Part shown: positions 44,128 to 64,000 of the stretch, piece by piece
How positions within the stretch are numbered: the first letter of the stretch is position 1
Layout: each line of letters opens with the position of its first letter
Assembly (NCBI GenBank): GCA_016806645.1
Contig: JACSYO010001808.1
Span: 1,764,501-1,828,500, forward strand
From: Ophiodon elongatus
Lineage: Eukaryota > Chordata > Actinopteri > Perciformes > Hexagrammidae
Direction of reading: 5' to 3'
Length of the DNA: 64,000 nt
Notes under the pieces: model-generated
What the model saw: the letters and a program-made list of their open reading frames with translations, nothing else
Database searches by the model: none
Told to the model about the DNA's origin: nothing
Position numbers and translations under genes: made by a program

Positions 44128-47100
44128 CTGCACACACAAACTCTCTGGTAGAAATATCTTGCAGGATCTTGATGTCAGGTGAACATTTACATTTGAGGCA
44201 AATAAAATAATGCAATGTTTTTGTTTTTATTTATCTTACCGTTTCTCTAAGTTTCTGCAGGACCTCCAGGTTGAATTTGAAGAGGAAGCTGAGGGTCAAC
44301 GAGCGACGAAACTCCACTTTTCCTCCAGGAGCCGACGGAGGGAGGACCAACTCGTCCAGGAGGACGTCATAGGCCCGGCTCAGGGTCTCATCATCCCAAG
44401 GCCTGAAGGAAACACTCTCTGGGTTGGCTTTTGTTTTTTATTTTGGCCTATTCTGAAAATCAAGACGCCGTCTGGTTGAGGTAGAGAACAAGTGGACAGA
44501 AGAAACGCAAAGCAGAACAAGAGCAAACGGAGAAGAAAGAAAGAAAAGAAGGAAGAAACAGAAACCAGAAAAGGAGAAGAAACGGAAACGAAACGCTAGA
44601 AATGAAGGATTAAAGCAAGAAGACAGCGAAAGTACCACACTGATTCCACTAAATGATCCGAAAGTGTGCGTGATGAACCTGCCCTCTGACCTTGTGACGA
44701 TAGCTGCGCAGGTTTTGGTGGCGCTAACGGTGGTCGGCCCCATTCCTCCATAGTAAATACTGACATCCTGAACCAGCCGGGACCCCTCTGAGAAAAACAC
44801 TCTCATCCCGGTGGTCACTGTGGGGAAGGAGCTCTCCTTCCTCGGAGCCTGGCGGAAAGCTCCAACAAACTCCCCCTGCAGGACAGACAGTGTAGCGGTA
44901 TTATTAAAACATGAATAAACTGTAAATGGGAGTAGGCTCAGAAGGAATAGTTGTACCTTTCTGGAGAAGGGAATGAAGACAGAAACAACAATCTCTTCTG
45001 GCTTCAGGATGGTTTTCCCAAAGCTCACAAAGAAGTCTTGATTCAGAGGAAGCTCTCGTCTTCCTCCTGCTGGATTCAGACAGAACCTCTTAAGAATCAA
45101 CACGTCGGGACGTGAATCTACATTTATTACGACCAGAACCTGTCACGGCCGCTTACCGTCACAAATGACCCTCACTTTGCAGTTCCCTGCAGCCAAAACA
45201 GGGTTCAGGTCTGAGTTTGGGTTTGCACTCATGATGTTGCCCCCGAGAGACTAAAAAGGCAAAAGAAAGAATAAACACATCTATGAAACATTTAACATTT
45301 ATTCGTAGCGTGGTGAAGTCTACTTACAGCGACGTTACGGATCTGCTGGCTTCCCAAGTCGCCCAGCTGTCGGCTCAGGGCTCGGAACAGTTCGGTCTCC
45401 TCCTCTGGAAACTGAGGAGCCAGCTTCTCCAAAAGGGACCGGACCTCAGCGAGACTGCAGCCCGCTCCGACCCAAACACCTGGAGAGGAGCCGGGAGGTC
45501 AACCAACAAGAGCTGCAGCTTTGGTGCCGAGGAGTTTTAGAAGCCCTGGTTGTAGATGACAACACCAGAAGTCTGCCGAAATGGAAAGTACAAAAGGGGG
45601 TCGCTCACCCTGGGGTGTCTGAGTGACCTCAAACAGCTCCATGACTCTGGTTGGAGATATTATCAGCGGATGCAGGATGCCTTTGAACTTTATGTCTGGA
45701 CCTTGAACACAAAGCAGACAAGAGCTACTTAAGATATAGCAGCACTTTATAATCAGAACACATTATTTTACGACACCAGACGCAAAACAAAAGGCATTTT
45801 GTCAACTGAGGACGTTGTTTCCTCGTGAAAAAGACCCACAACTTTTGTTTCAAGGTTTGTTTTGTCACCATTCTGTGAAAACAGAAATCCCCTTTTTCTA
45901 GTTTAGATTAAATATATAAGGTTTATAAACCTGACTTTAATCTGAGAGAAAATCCAAGTTTTTAACTCGTCAATTTGTACGTTTTTCTCGTAAATTTACC
46001 TCTTTAATCTGAATTTTTTTTCTTATAAATGTATAACTTTAATGTGGGGATTTATTTTCCTCTAAATATCATCGCCCTCTCTGACGGCCCACATCCCGGC
46101 CTTATTAAGAACCTTTCACATTTTCCCCGGTGTAAATCACGATACATTTGTGTTGTAGATTCACAGTGGCACCACATGAATTCCTCTAAATGTATTCTAC
46201 TTGTTGAAGAGGCGACTCTGGCCCGTCTCTCTGTAATAAACTGACCGATGTTGGTGTTTCCCACGACCAGCGGAGCTTTAGGGTTCCTGGTCTTGAGCTG
46301 GATCAGCTCCTCCAGGGAGGCGGGGGACACCCAGCTCATCCTCTCCCCGTGAAAGGTGAGTGTCTTTGGGTCCGCCGCCTCTGCCATCAGCTGTGGAGAA
46401 AGTGCAGCACTGATAGTGAGCCAGCTGATAACACAGGACCTGATGTGTGAGTGGACACGGAGTCAAATGTTAACTTATGACTTACAATCAGTTCAGGGGG
46501 GAAGATGAGCTCCTGTGTCGGGTCCAGTGGGAGAAACTCATCTTTGTCAAACAACTGGGGCTTTTCCTGCAGCACATTATGGACAAAATGTCAGAGGAGG
46601 GTGTGACAGGTATTAGGTACAAGTTAGATGGCAACAAAAAAGGTACGATACGATTACAAAGAGGCATCAGAGCAGAGGAAGAAGAAGGAGACAAGAAGAT
46701 AGAAAAGAGTCAAGAGAAGGATCATGAAAAAATATATACAAGAAATGAACACAAAGATCTTTAAAGATTTAAATACGGAACAGACGGATAAATAACAAAC
46801 CACTCACACGCTCTGGTTCATCAGCATTTTGCTCTCCATTGAGGCAACAGTCTCCGCCTCCATTGGCTCGGCAGCAGTTGGCTTCCTGTTGGGATCGATC
46901 GCAGCAATCATCACATCGTCCTTTAGATCTGAAGTTTTAGTCGCTCGTGAAGCGATCCGATCTTTGATATTTTAAGTTTACTTATTTTGGGTCGCAGAGC
47001 CGAGCTTCGTACCTGACAGAAGGTCCTGCAGCCGTCCACGATGGGTCGATATCCAGTGCACCTGCACAGCTTACCTGAACAGCAACAGCACACAGTAGGA

Positions 47101-50017
47101 GAGGACTGGGTGCATTTCATGTTTGTGTGGAAGGACAGACTTGTTGTGTTCACATGTGTATGAATAACTGGACTATAACCAGAATAAGGCACAACCATGG
47201 CACCATTCTTTCCTTCTTGTTGTTACCTGTAAACGTGACAGTACATCGATATAATAGGAAACAAACCAGCGAGAGCCTGAGTGATGTCCTCCATGGTGGG
47301 CTGAGGCTTGTTCCTCAGCAGAGTGTAGATGGACATCACCATCCCCGGAGTGCAGAAGCCGCACTGGGAGCCATGAGCTTTCGCTATTCGCTCCTACAAA
47401 CACAGCATCCACAGTTTAGGGCCCCTAGAAACGGCTTTAAGTCTTACATTTCTTCTTCAGCTAGCTGTGCTTTTGCTTTAAACAGGAAGTTTGGTTGAAG
47501 CTGTACATCTGAAGGGATTTAAAGTTGTTTGGGAACTGAAGCCGTTATCTTTGCTCAACAGACTCCATTGACAAAACAGTGTTTTTACCACTTGGAACAC
47601 AGGAGCTGCCTCGACCGGTGAGTTTGATTATGTTATTGTGTGACTTTGGTGTTTTAAAGGGTTAATTCAGATTCACCAAAGTCACACAATAACACAAACA
47701 AACTCACCTGTCGATGCAGCGGTAGACCAGCAACTCCTGTGTTCTAAATAGTAAAAACATGTTTTTTCTCAATGGAGTCTGGTGGCGCTGAAGAGAGCAT
47801 CGATAAAGTCTGTCTGACAGCAAAGAGGTGAAAATATTCTAAAATGTGAAACATCACAACTGATCCTTCAAGCTGGCTCAGTTAATGTCACTGTACTTTG
47901 TTAAAGTGAACACAGAGAGACGTGACAGTACAAGGAGGAAGACATAATAAATACATCTCTACCAAGTAGCGTAGGAAGAGCCCTGACCTGCACAGGGTGG
48001 ATCCTGGTCTTGGTGCTGCCGATGCCCTCCACCGTGGTGACGGCGGCTCCGTGAAGCTGGCAGAGCGGCAGCAGGCAGGCGTTGACCGAGTAATGTCTGA
48101 TGGTACGGTGAAGTTAAACTGTGCTGCCGGATCTGACACTCAGTAACCTGCAGGAAACACTTCAGTGTACTTCTGTCCTGGATTATACTACCAGCACTAC
48201 TACTACCACTACTACTACTTGTACTACTGCTACTTTTACTGTTACTGGGAACGTAAAAGCTGGTTTTATTTAACTGAAACAACAGTTGACGAGGAAAGGA
48301 GGGGAAGAGGTAGTGGCATCGACCTGTCAATCAACTTGTAGCCCCGCCCTAAAGCCTCCCCTGCTTTATGGTCTGTTTGACTCTAAATGGACCATAATTT
48401 ACTAAATGAACATCATGCTGTATTGAAGAAGACTTGAAACTAGAGATTGAGACATAAACTCATGTTTACAATGTTTACTGAGGAATAAATCAAGAGAGAA
48501 GTAGAGTCATTTTCTATAGACTTCTATACAACCAGAGGAGTCGCCCCCTGGTGGTCAAGAGAGAGAATGCAGCTTTAACACATGAAGCTTTGACTTCTAT
48601 ACAACCAGAGGAGTCGCCCCCTGGTGGTCAGGAGAGAGAATGCAGCTTTAACATATGAAGCATTGGATTCACTCGGCAGAACCGGAGGTTGCCGCCTGGT
48701 CCTGACCCCCCAGGTTGGGAACCAGTGTCGTGTACTTCATAAGTAGTTAGTGTGGCACTGGGATGTAGAGCTTTAAAATACCAGATTTTGGTTCATCATA
48801 AAGGATACGTGATGGTTTTGGTAGCCGGTTGGTGGCGCGACAACATGACTGTGCACGCCCCGCAGCCTCCGCCGCCGCAGCCATACTTGGTTCCAGTCAA
48901 CCTCACTGAGGTCACAGTCAAGGAAGTCACCAGAGGTGTTGAGGCCTGTAGGTGGCGCTCTCACATCAACGTGACATTCAGTCATTAAAGAAACATGTTT
49001 GAAGGATACGCTTCTCTCTGAGGAAGGACAACAGCGTGGTTTCAGGGTCCGCATTGTTCTCCGTTACCTGTTTCAAGAAGAAGGAGAGTTTTTTAAGTTG
49101 TATTAAATGTAATAGCTCTTATTTGATCCGTTATTGCTTTTGTATGAACTGTTACGTTAAACTTCAACAATTGTTAAACCAATAAATGTGCAAAAAATAG
49201 CTGAGAATTAGATAAAAAAAAACACAGATTGTGGTATTTCACAATATCAGATACTCGTGATATTATCTTACTACTTTCATAGAGTTACACACATATTTAA
49301 TAGTTGCAACTTGCAGAAAAGGGCTGCGACTAACTTAATTATTTTCATTAATGTTTAGTCTATAAAATAACACAAAAGTCTTCAAAATGTCTCGTTTTTT
49401 TCTACCCAACAGTCCAAAGATTAAACATCATATATAACCTGAGTATCCTCACATTTGAGAGACTGGAATCATTTAAGAAAAGATTAATCGATAACTAATA
49501 TAGTTCAGCGATTAACTTTCTTGCAGCTCTAAAGTTCAAACGTCCTGCATCCAAATTTCAGAACTATTTCATGTAATTTATCATGTTGAATCTTCGTCTT
49601 TTTATGAAATTATTTAAATCGCTCTACATTTCGTTAAGGTTTTTATTTAAATGCTGCTTACTGCTTCTCAGTCAGGGGAGGAAAGGGATGAGTTATCTTT
49701 TATTTTTTTAATTTTTGTGATGTTTAAAGTACAATTAATCTGCCTTACTTCACTCTTTTTATTTGCTTGCTTTTCCTTTTACTCATTGCAGAGAAACAAG
49801 TTAAACCATTATTGATTATATATCACGACTGACTGCAAAGAGTGACCTCAGTTCAACTGTCGTTATCGTTGTTCCTGCAGCGCTGTACAAAAACATGTCA
49901 TGTGACCAAGTTTTAAGAAAACAACTACCTGTTCATGACTAAGTAGCTAAATGTGAAATATACCTTTTTCCCGTTGATGAAGAAGCACAGAATATCTCCT
50001 TCTTTCTCTGAAGACAT
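36729..50017 (-). CDS. aox1: Aldehyde oxidase (molybdo-flavoenzyme), complete
   Basis: Cytosolic enzyme that oxidises aldehydes and N-heterocycles with O2, using Moco, FAD and two 2Fe-2S clusters. The 35 exons in transcript order: 49964-50017, 49010-49067, 48809-48905, 47988-48096, 47267-47393, 47013-47074, 46808-46885, 46486-46566, 46246-46390, 45609-45701, 45328-45479, 45157-45250, 44957-45066, 44691-44875, 44240-44402, 44044-44127, 43721-43890, 43514-43640, 43314-43436, 43059-43155, 42712-42836, 42488-42621, 42212-42299, 41598-41684, 41330-41521, 41028-41255, 39354-39449, 39090-39218, 38919-38993, 38780-38832, 38592-38706, 38435-38500, 37411-37599, 37110-37277, 36729-36779. Total 4,005 bp, 1,334 residues, no frame break; vertebrate AOX also has 35 exons and about 1,340 residues. 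AOX rather than XDH: Leu807 and Lys885 stand where XDH has Glu802 and Arg880. Fish carry several aox paralogues, so the exact symbol is uncertain. Confidence 0.93.
40217..40314. repeat. (CTCGTG)n hexamer array
   Basis: About 16 perfect tandem copies within the hAT MITE. On the minus strand it gives an artificial alternating Ser-Thr frame, which is not a gene. Confidence 0.95.
40623..40692. repeat. (AAT)n microsatellite
   Basis: Trinucleotide run with one CAA interruption near the right end of the hAT MITE. Confidence 0.95.
40756..40856. mobile_element. Fragment of foldback element, interrupted by the hAT MITE
   Basis: The string CTACCGCTGCCTCTATCGG...TTTGTTTGTGTTATTGTGAGACTTTGGTG matches an arm of the foldback element at 47560-47780. 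The hAT MITE inserted at GTTCTACC within it, so the left part of the arm lies at or before 39570. Confidence 0.6.
43893..43947. repeat. (GAA)n / purine-rich microsatellite
   Basis: An imperfect GAAGAAGAG run two bases outside the acceptor of aox exon 17. In the transcript it is the (TTC)n polypyrimidine tract. Confidence 0.9.
44240..46885 (-). CDS. aox1: aox exons 7-15: linker and FAD domain
   Basis: Exon 7 is the cysteine-rich hinge (ANCCRANGGGDCCLNG). The FAD domain has PLVVGNTNIGPDIKFKG and SLGGNIMSANPNSDLNPV, and later GGMGPTTVSATKTC and APGGKVEFRRSLTLSF. The region corresponding to the XDH NAD loop reads FVSFGKTILKPEE instead of the XDH-type FFPGYR form, which supports an oxygen-using oxidase. 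Confidence 0.9.
47013..50017 (-). CDS. aox1: aox exons 1-6: two 2Fe-2S domains
   Basis: The start codon is 50015-50017, in CAAAG-ATG-TCT context, opening MSSEKEGDILCFFINGKK. The plant-ferredoxin-type cluster motif is YGCGGGGCGACTVM (about residues 45-58). The second cluster domain carries HGSQCGFCTPGMVMS in exon 5 and KLCRCTGYRPI in exon 6. The HGSQCGFCTPG form is typical of AOX, and the cysteine ligands are all present. Confidence 0.92.
47560..47780. mobile_element. Foldback (inverted-repeat) element in aox intron 4
   Basis: Imperfect inverted arms lie at 47560-47651 and 47674-47780. Both carry AGACTCCATTGA, GAACACAGGAG, GGTGAGTTTG and TTATTGTGTGACTTTGGTG, facing each other. It has no coding capacity. 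A related copy lies in aox intron 26 (see 40756-40856), so this is a mobile family and not a local palindrome. Confidence 0.7.
48519..48664. repeat. Two tandem 73-bp copies
   Basis: Adjacent copies begin at 48519 and 48592. Both contain CTTCTATACAACCAGAGG, then AGTCGCCCCCTGGTGGTCA, and differ at only a few bases. They lie in aox intron 3. The motif looks like a fragment of a common fish interspersed repeat. Confidence 0.8.
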
Positions 50018-52451
50018 CTTTGAAATTTTGATACTTTGTCAAAACAAAAGTTCAAGTCAGTCTGAATCTACACGACTTCCGTCTGTCAGGACTTTCAAAA
50101 TAAAACAAATGGAGTTCAGAAAAGGTCCAAAAGAAAAGAATATATATATTTACTCAAGCATTTAAGTGGTACTTTGCTTTAGTATTATTAGTGACATTTA
50201 TTCATATGTTTGCATGTATACCCAAATTTTTCACATAAAAAAACTTTTAAATATATACTTTATGCTTCAAATAAATGCATCAGAACAACATAACAAAATT
50301 GTAAAATAAAATAAATTAAAATAGAATAAAATGTGATTTCAAAAGTAAGCTAAAAAGATATATTTGTCTAGAAATATACAAATTTAAATGTAATTTTTTA
50401 TATAATTACTTTAAGTATATTCACATCGTGGTATTTTAGGATGTGAGTATTTTAATATTTCACAAGACAACGCCACGCTTTTATTTTAGATGTAATATCA
50501 GTGAATTTCCTGAGCCACACTGCTGCCTGTCTCTGACTTGATCCATCAACTGGAAATCCCCCACCTCTCAACTGAAATGACCTTGTGAATAAAACAAACA
50601 CCACCTCCATTTTAAAGGAGGTTTCAGGTTCTCAGTGGGAAAAATCATAACTAAAGAATCTCAATAGTATTCACTGCCATTAACAGAAACAAATAATCAC
50701 ATTAACTGTAATTCTAGTTGAGTATCTTTGTGTGTTTTAGTCTCGTGTTTTTACTGTTTACATTTTATTAAAGTGACTGGTCGTTTAAAAGTACTCTGAC
50801 AATTAAATCTAACGTCCAAAGATTAAATACAAGACATAATTCTACAATAAATGTGGCCTACAGTCTTGTTACAACAAGATTTTATAACTAGAAAATGCAT
50901 TTCCTGCTGAAAATGCATTGAAATGCTGAAATATTTGAAAAATGAAAAAATAGCTGAAATTACAGAAAAGGGAAACTACCTGCTGAAAAGTGTTAAAGCC
51001 CAAAATCATTGAACTGAACTGCTGAAAATCCTTGTAGTTTAAATGTATAACTGGAGAAGTTGGAAGCAAAACTGCATTATCTAAAGAATCCAAGAGCTGA
51101 ATTACAATCCAGGAAAAGTTTGAAACTAAATGATTTTACTGTCACAGTAATAGTTGTAAAAGTAGAGAGAGAAAAGAAAAAACATTCTACAGGATGGGAT
51201 GTCTTTTTACATCCATATGCATCAAAAAGATCAGTTTCCTCTCACAAAAACACCCTGATCTCCATAGTTGAAAGCAAAATGTGGAGGATTGAAAACAAAA
51301 CAAAATGGAGGAAACACAAAAAAAACACTCAATTTAGCTACAAATGAAATAAAAATTGTTAAAATCCACATTATTTGAACTGCAAATAAATATTTGGGTG
51401 CGTTGTATATCGATGGGCAGATACTCTGTATTGAGAAAGCAGCAGTGTTGTGCTGTAAGCTGTGTTCACACAGGATGTGTGTACCCAGCAGTGACTCGAC
51501 CTGGAACAGAGAAGCAGCCGGCCTTCCTCCTCCCTCCTCTTCCTCTCAGGGAGCAGCAGAGGATGAGGTCTTCTTCAGGGTCTCCTCTGGTCCACCTCCA
51601 CACCTCCACCTCTCTCCGCTGTGTTCATGCTCAGGTTTGGCTTCCTGTGTGGAGAAACACTGGAGACAAGTACAGCTGCCATCTGTGCATCTGTTTTCAA
51701 TCATTATATTAAATGTTGTATTACATAACTGTTCCCCGAATAAAAGATGCAAACTTTTTCAGTGAAATGCTTCAAATATGAACCAGTAGGTTTCTGTTTT
51801 AAACGATGATTGATTGTTTTAAACTCCATAACATGAGCATAATAAAAAGGGAAATCATACATAAATATATCAAGTATTTATTGAGTATATTTACAACAGT
51901 ACATTTCAAGTTATTGTATTTTCAGAAAATACAAACTCAGTCAGCCGGTGCTGAGAGTTTCACTTCTCTGCAGCCAAAAGTCAGGAAAACACTGATTACT
52001 GCAGTTTACAGTGAAATAAGTATTTTAATGAGGAGCAGAGAAAATGACCATTATCTCTCTTTAAAAGCTTAAATCAAAATAAATCTCATATTTACAATTT
52101 TTAAGATCATCATTACTTTGAGATATGATTAAAGTCTTCTCACCCTTAAATAAACTAAAACATCATCCCATTATTACAAAATACAAAAATATGAATTATG
52201 CCGACTCGTGATATTGAGAGAACAGCTAAGGCCTCTACTAAAATACTTTAATCCTGATATATAAATATAAATATCAGCAGCTTAAAGAATAATCTATAGC
52301 TCCTCCATAATTATCATCAACCCCTGCCGGCTGCTCTGGGCCTCCATACCAAGCGACTACTTTAAACACAGTATTAGTACTTGTAGTACACGGATATTAT
52401 CCTCCAACCATCAGGAGACATCAGCACATTACCACCACGCTGACGGCTGCT
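50018..52451. other. aox upstream region and LRR gene 3' flank
   Basis: AT-rich. The aox promoter should lie just above 50017, but no clear TATA or CpG island is seen. A GC-richer patch at about 51470-51660 has open frames on both strands followed by AATAAA at about 51739. No family is recognisable and I do not call a gene. An AATAAA on the minus strand at about 51877-51882 could end the LRR gene. Confidence 0.4.
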
Positions 52452-62235
<9,784 letters not shown>

Positions 62236-62270
62236 CTGAAATAACGAGGATACATTTTTTTTTTTTTTTT

Positions 62271-63710
62271 AAACGTGATAAATGCTTTTCATTAAAACAC
62301 AACTAAAACTCTTCTCCATGAACTGTCGTAATAAATCTTTTGTAATTGATCTGCACACAGACAAGAGACGGGACGGCTTCTTGTGACCAGAGAAATAATG
62401 AAGGAGCAAGCATTGGAGGACTCTGTCTCTGCTCACGGCTCAGAGGATACCGATCGTGGGCAGGAATTGGCTGACAGAGGTTGCCTGCCGAAATCGTAAG
62501 GTTTGGAAGGATTCTGTCTTCTGTGACTTTGTACGGAGTCTAGAGGATCGCAGACGGTACTTCTATACCGAGCAGGAGGAGTCGGGTGTCCCGCCGAGAC
62601 CGGTCGGGTCAGTTTCCCCCCAACTACCGGCTCAGTAGGACATTTATTTTACGATCAAGCTGTAATGTAATCAAATGAAGTAAACAATTGAGCTGTTGCT
62701 ATGCCCCTGCTAATAATCCTGCAATAAATATCAAATCTGCATTTAAAGAAAGTAGTCCTGAGAGTTTACCATCGGAAAGTAGTGAAGTGTATTCGTGGTT
62801 GTAAAAAGTTATTCTAGTTCCTAGTCCACTAAACAGACCCTTAGAGCTTAAATCCTAGCTATTAAAACCTATCCTGGCACCTTACCACGAGCCTAGGTCC
62901 ATCAGAAGAAAGCTGCCATTAACTTACGCGACTGATAGCTGCATTCGGCCAAGAGGGCCTCCTGGTCGAGTGCAGTTGAGAGTGGAAGCGGGGTAGACGT
63001 CAGGAGGGACGGCAGTTAGTAAAGCCAGGCGAGTTTCCTCGACCACCAGTTTAAACAGATCTCCAGACATCTCAAGAGATCCGGACCCATTGAACGGAGA
63101 GCTGGTTAATTAGATAGTCACGTGAAAGGGGCTTATCTCCCGGATCTAACACTTGGCGCCCAACGTGGGGCTCGATAAGAAGGAATAATCGAGCCAAAGA
63201 AGAACCTTGGTGGCCGAAGGAGGTCACCGTTCGTGTAGATCGACTCGGAGAGAAGAGGAGTTGGGTAGAGAGTGACTCTGCCCAAGACTCAGTGAAGTGA
63301 TCGACTAAGAAACAGCCGACTGACAGTACCTGTGCGTTGAAGACAAACGAGCCCAGGAGGAGCAGCAGACGTCGCGGGAGCCTCGACCAGCTTCCAGCCA
63401 ACACTGCGGAGAGGCACACAAAGCCTAACCCCATCCCTACTCAACGATCGACGGGAGGCTTTGGGAGGGAGACAACAAAGACAAAATACAGTTCCAAAAT
63501 GGATGATACAGAGACTGACAAGATTGAGGTCCCTGACTCACTCGCTCCAACCGAGGTGTCAACGATGGCACAGTCCGGAGATGGGGAGGGAGGAAAAAGA
63601 GGGGGGCCAACCAGAGCAACCAGAGCCGACAGACAAACCAAAGATTGGAGCGGAATCCAATACCGGTGTGGCTAGGTTTAAGAACAACTCTGGGGATTTG
63701 GGTGGAAAGT
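62271..63710 (+). mobile_element. 5' end of a retrovirus-like (LTR) element, truncated
   Basis: The anchor is a primer binding site at 63154-63171. Upstream lies a probable LTR ending near 63151 (TAACA just before the PBS), with an AATAAA at about 62722; its left boundary is not determinable here. Downstream is a leader of about 330 bp and an open frame with an ATG at 63499 that could be the start of gag. That frame stops at 63675 and the element is then interrupted by a SINE. No protease, polymerase or envelope is in the window, so nothing functional can be claimed. Confidence 0.6.
63154..63171 (+). other. Retroviral primer binding site, tRNA-Lys type
   Basis: TGGCGCCCAACGTGGGGC is an exact 18-base complement of the 3' end of tRNA-Lys1,2, the primer used by several retrovirus lineages. 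It lies two bases after a CA that suits an LTR end. Confidence 0.85.
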
Positions 63711-64000
63711 AATGGTAAATGGTAAATGGACCTGTACTTGTATAGCGCTTTTCTAGTCTTCCGACCACTCAAAGCGCTTTAACACTACATGACATCATTC
63801 ACCCATTCATACACTGATGGGAGGAGCTAAGGTACCTATCAGGACTATCTATCTAACCATTCATACACCGTAGGCACAGCTACAGGAGCAATTTGGGGTT
63901 AAGTGTCTTGCCCAAGGACACATCGACATGGGCTAGAGGAGCCGGGGATCGAACCGCCGATCCTCTGATTGAAGGACGACCCCTGCTCACCACTAAGCCA
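63711..64000 (-). mobile_element. tRNA-derived SINE, 5' head cut by window edge
   Basis: On the minus strand it begins at the right edge with a tRNA-like head: A box TGGCTTAGTGGTGAGCA (63984-64000) and B box GGTTCGATCCC (63945-63955). A conserved core follows, including CCTTGGGCAAGACACTTAACC, and then an ATGGTAAATGGTAAATGG-type tail repeat at 63713-63730. It resembles the widespread fish V-SINE-like families and lies in opposite orientation to the retrovirus-like element. Confidence 0.8.

Noticed and set aside
36729..50017. Xanthine dehydrogenase as the identity of the 35-exon gene
   Set aside because: The purine-binding Glu and Arg are replaced by Leu807 and Lys885, and the FAD-domain strings (FVGAFRQA, GGMGPTT) are of the AOX type.
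51394..51765. Overlapping open frames in a GC-richer patch
   Set aside because: Frames on both strands are of similar length, lack convincing splice context or domains, and cannot be told from chance.

Overview
The window is nuclear DNA from a ray-finned (teleost) fish. Genes are split by many GT-AG introns. The repeats are typical of fish: a tRNA-headed SINE, a hAT-type MITE, foldback elements, LINE reverse-transcriptase debris, a retrovirus-like element and long AC, GA and TA microsatellites. There are no bacterial-type operons, no CRISPR array and no convincing functional tRNA gene. All confidently read genes lie on the minus strand, so they are transcribed from high to low coordinates.

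Layout from left to right. (1) 1-310 is a GC-rich, promoter-like island. (2) 3418-24429 is vwde (von Willebrand factor D and EGF domains). I traced 32 exons plus a tentative last exon, all phase-consistent, for about 2,075 residues: signal peptide, uromodulin-like D8C domain, VWD domain, a long acidic/helical exon, then EGF modules interrupted by Ser/Thr/Pro-rich linkers. Eight successive EGF exons are each exactly 96 bp. (3) 24.4-36.5 kb is gene-poor. It holds exon-like pieces I cannot identify, a cluster of degenerate tRNA-like repeats, a small four-exon coiled-coil gene candidate (33376-34772), and an inverted 148-bp copy of that gene's promoter and first codons fused to LINE sequence 3.7 kb away. 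(4) 36729-50017 is a complete 35-exon aldehyde oxidase gene (about 1,334 residues). Its active-site residues are of the oxidase type, not the xanthine dehydrogenase type. Two of its introns carry transposable elements, one of them nested. (5) 52452-62235 is the 3' part of a leucine-rich-repeat gene of the large teleost NLR/RNI-like type. Five tandem, symmetric, open copies of one exon (about 144 codons each) come first, then eight single exons. Each array unit carries a 34-bp AT-rich satellite in the adjoining intron, and an in-frame GAT tract makes a poly-Asp run of different length in each copy. (6) About 62.3-63.7 kb is the 5' end of a retrovirus-like element with a tRNA-Lys-type primer binding site, interrupted at about 63711 by a SINE that runs off the right edge.

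The genes do not form one pathway. vwde encodes a secreted matrix-type protein, aox a cytosolic molybdo-flavoenzyme, and the LRR gene probably an immune-type recognition protein. The most unusual structure is the exon array at 56.1-62.2 kb: it is coding, recently duplicated, and phase-symmetric, so any unit can be gained, lost or skipped without breaking the frame.
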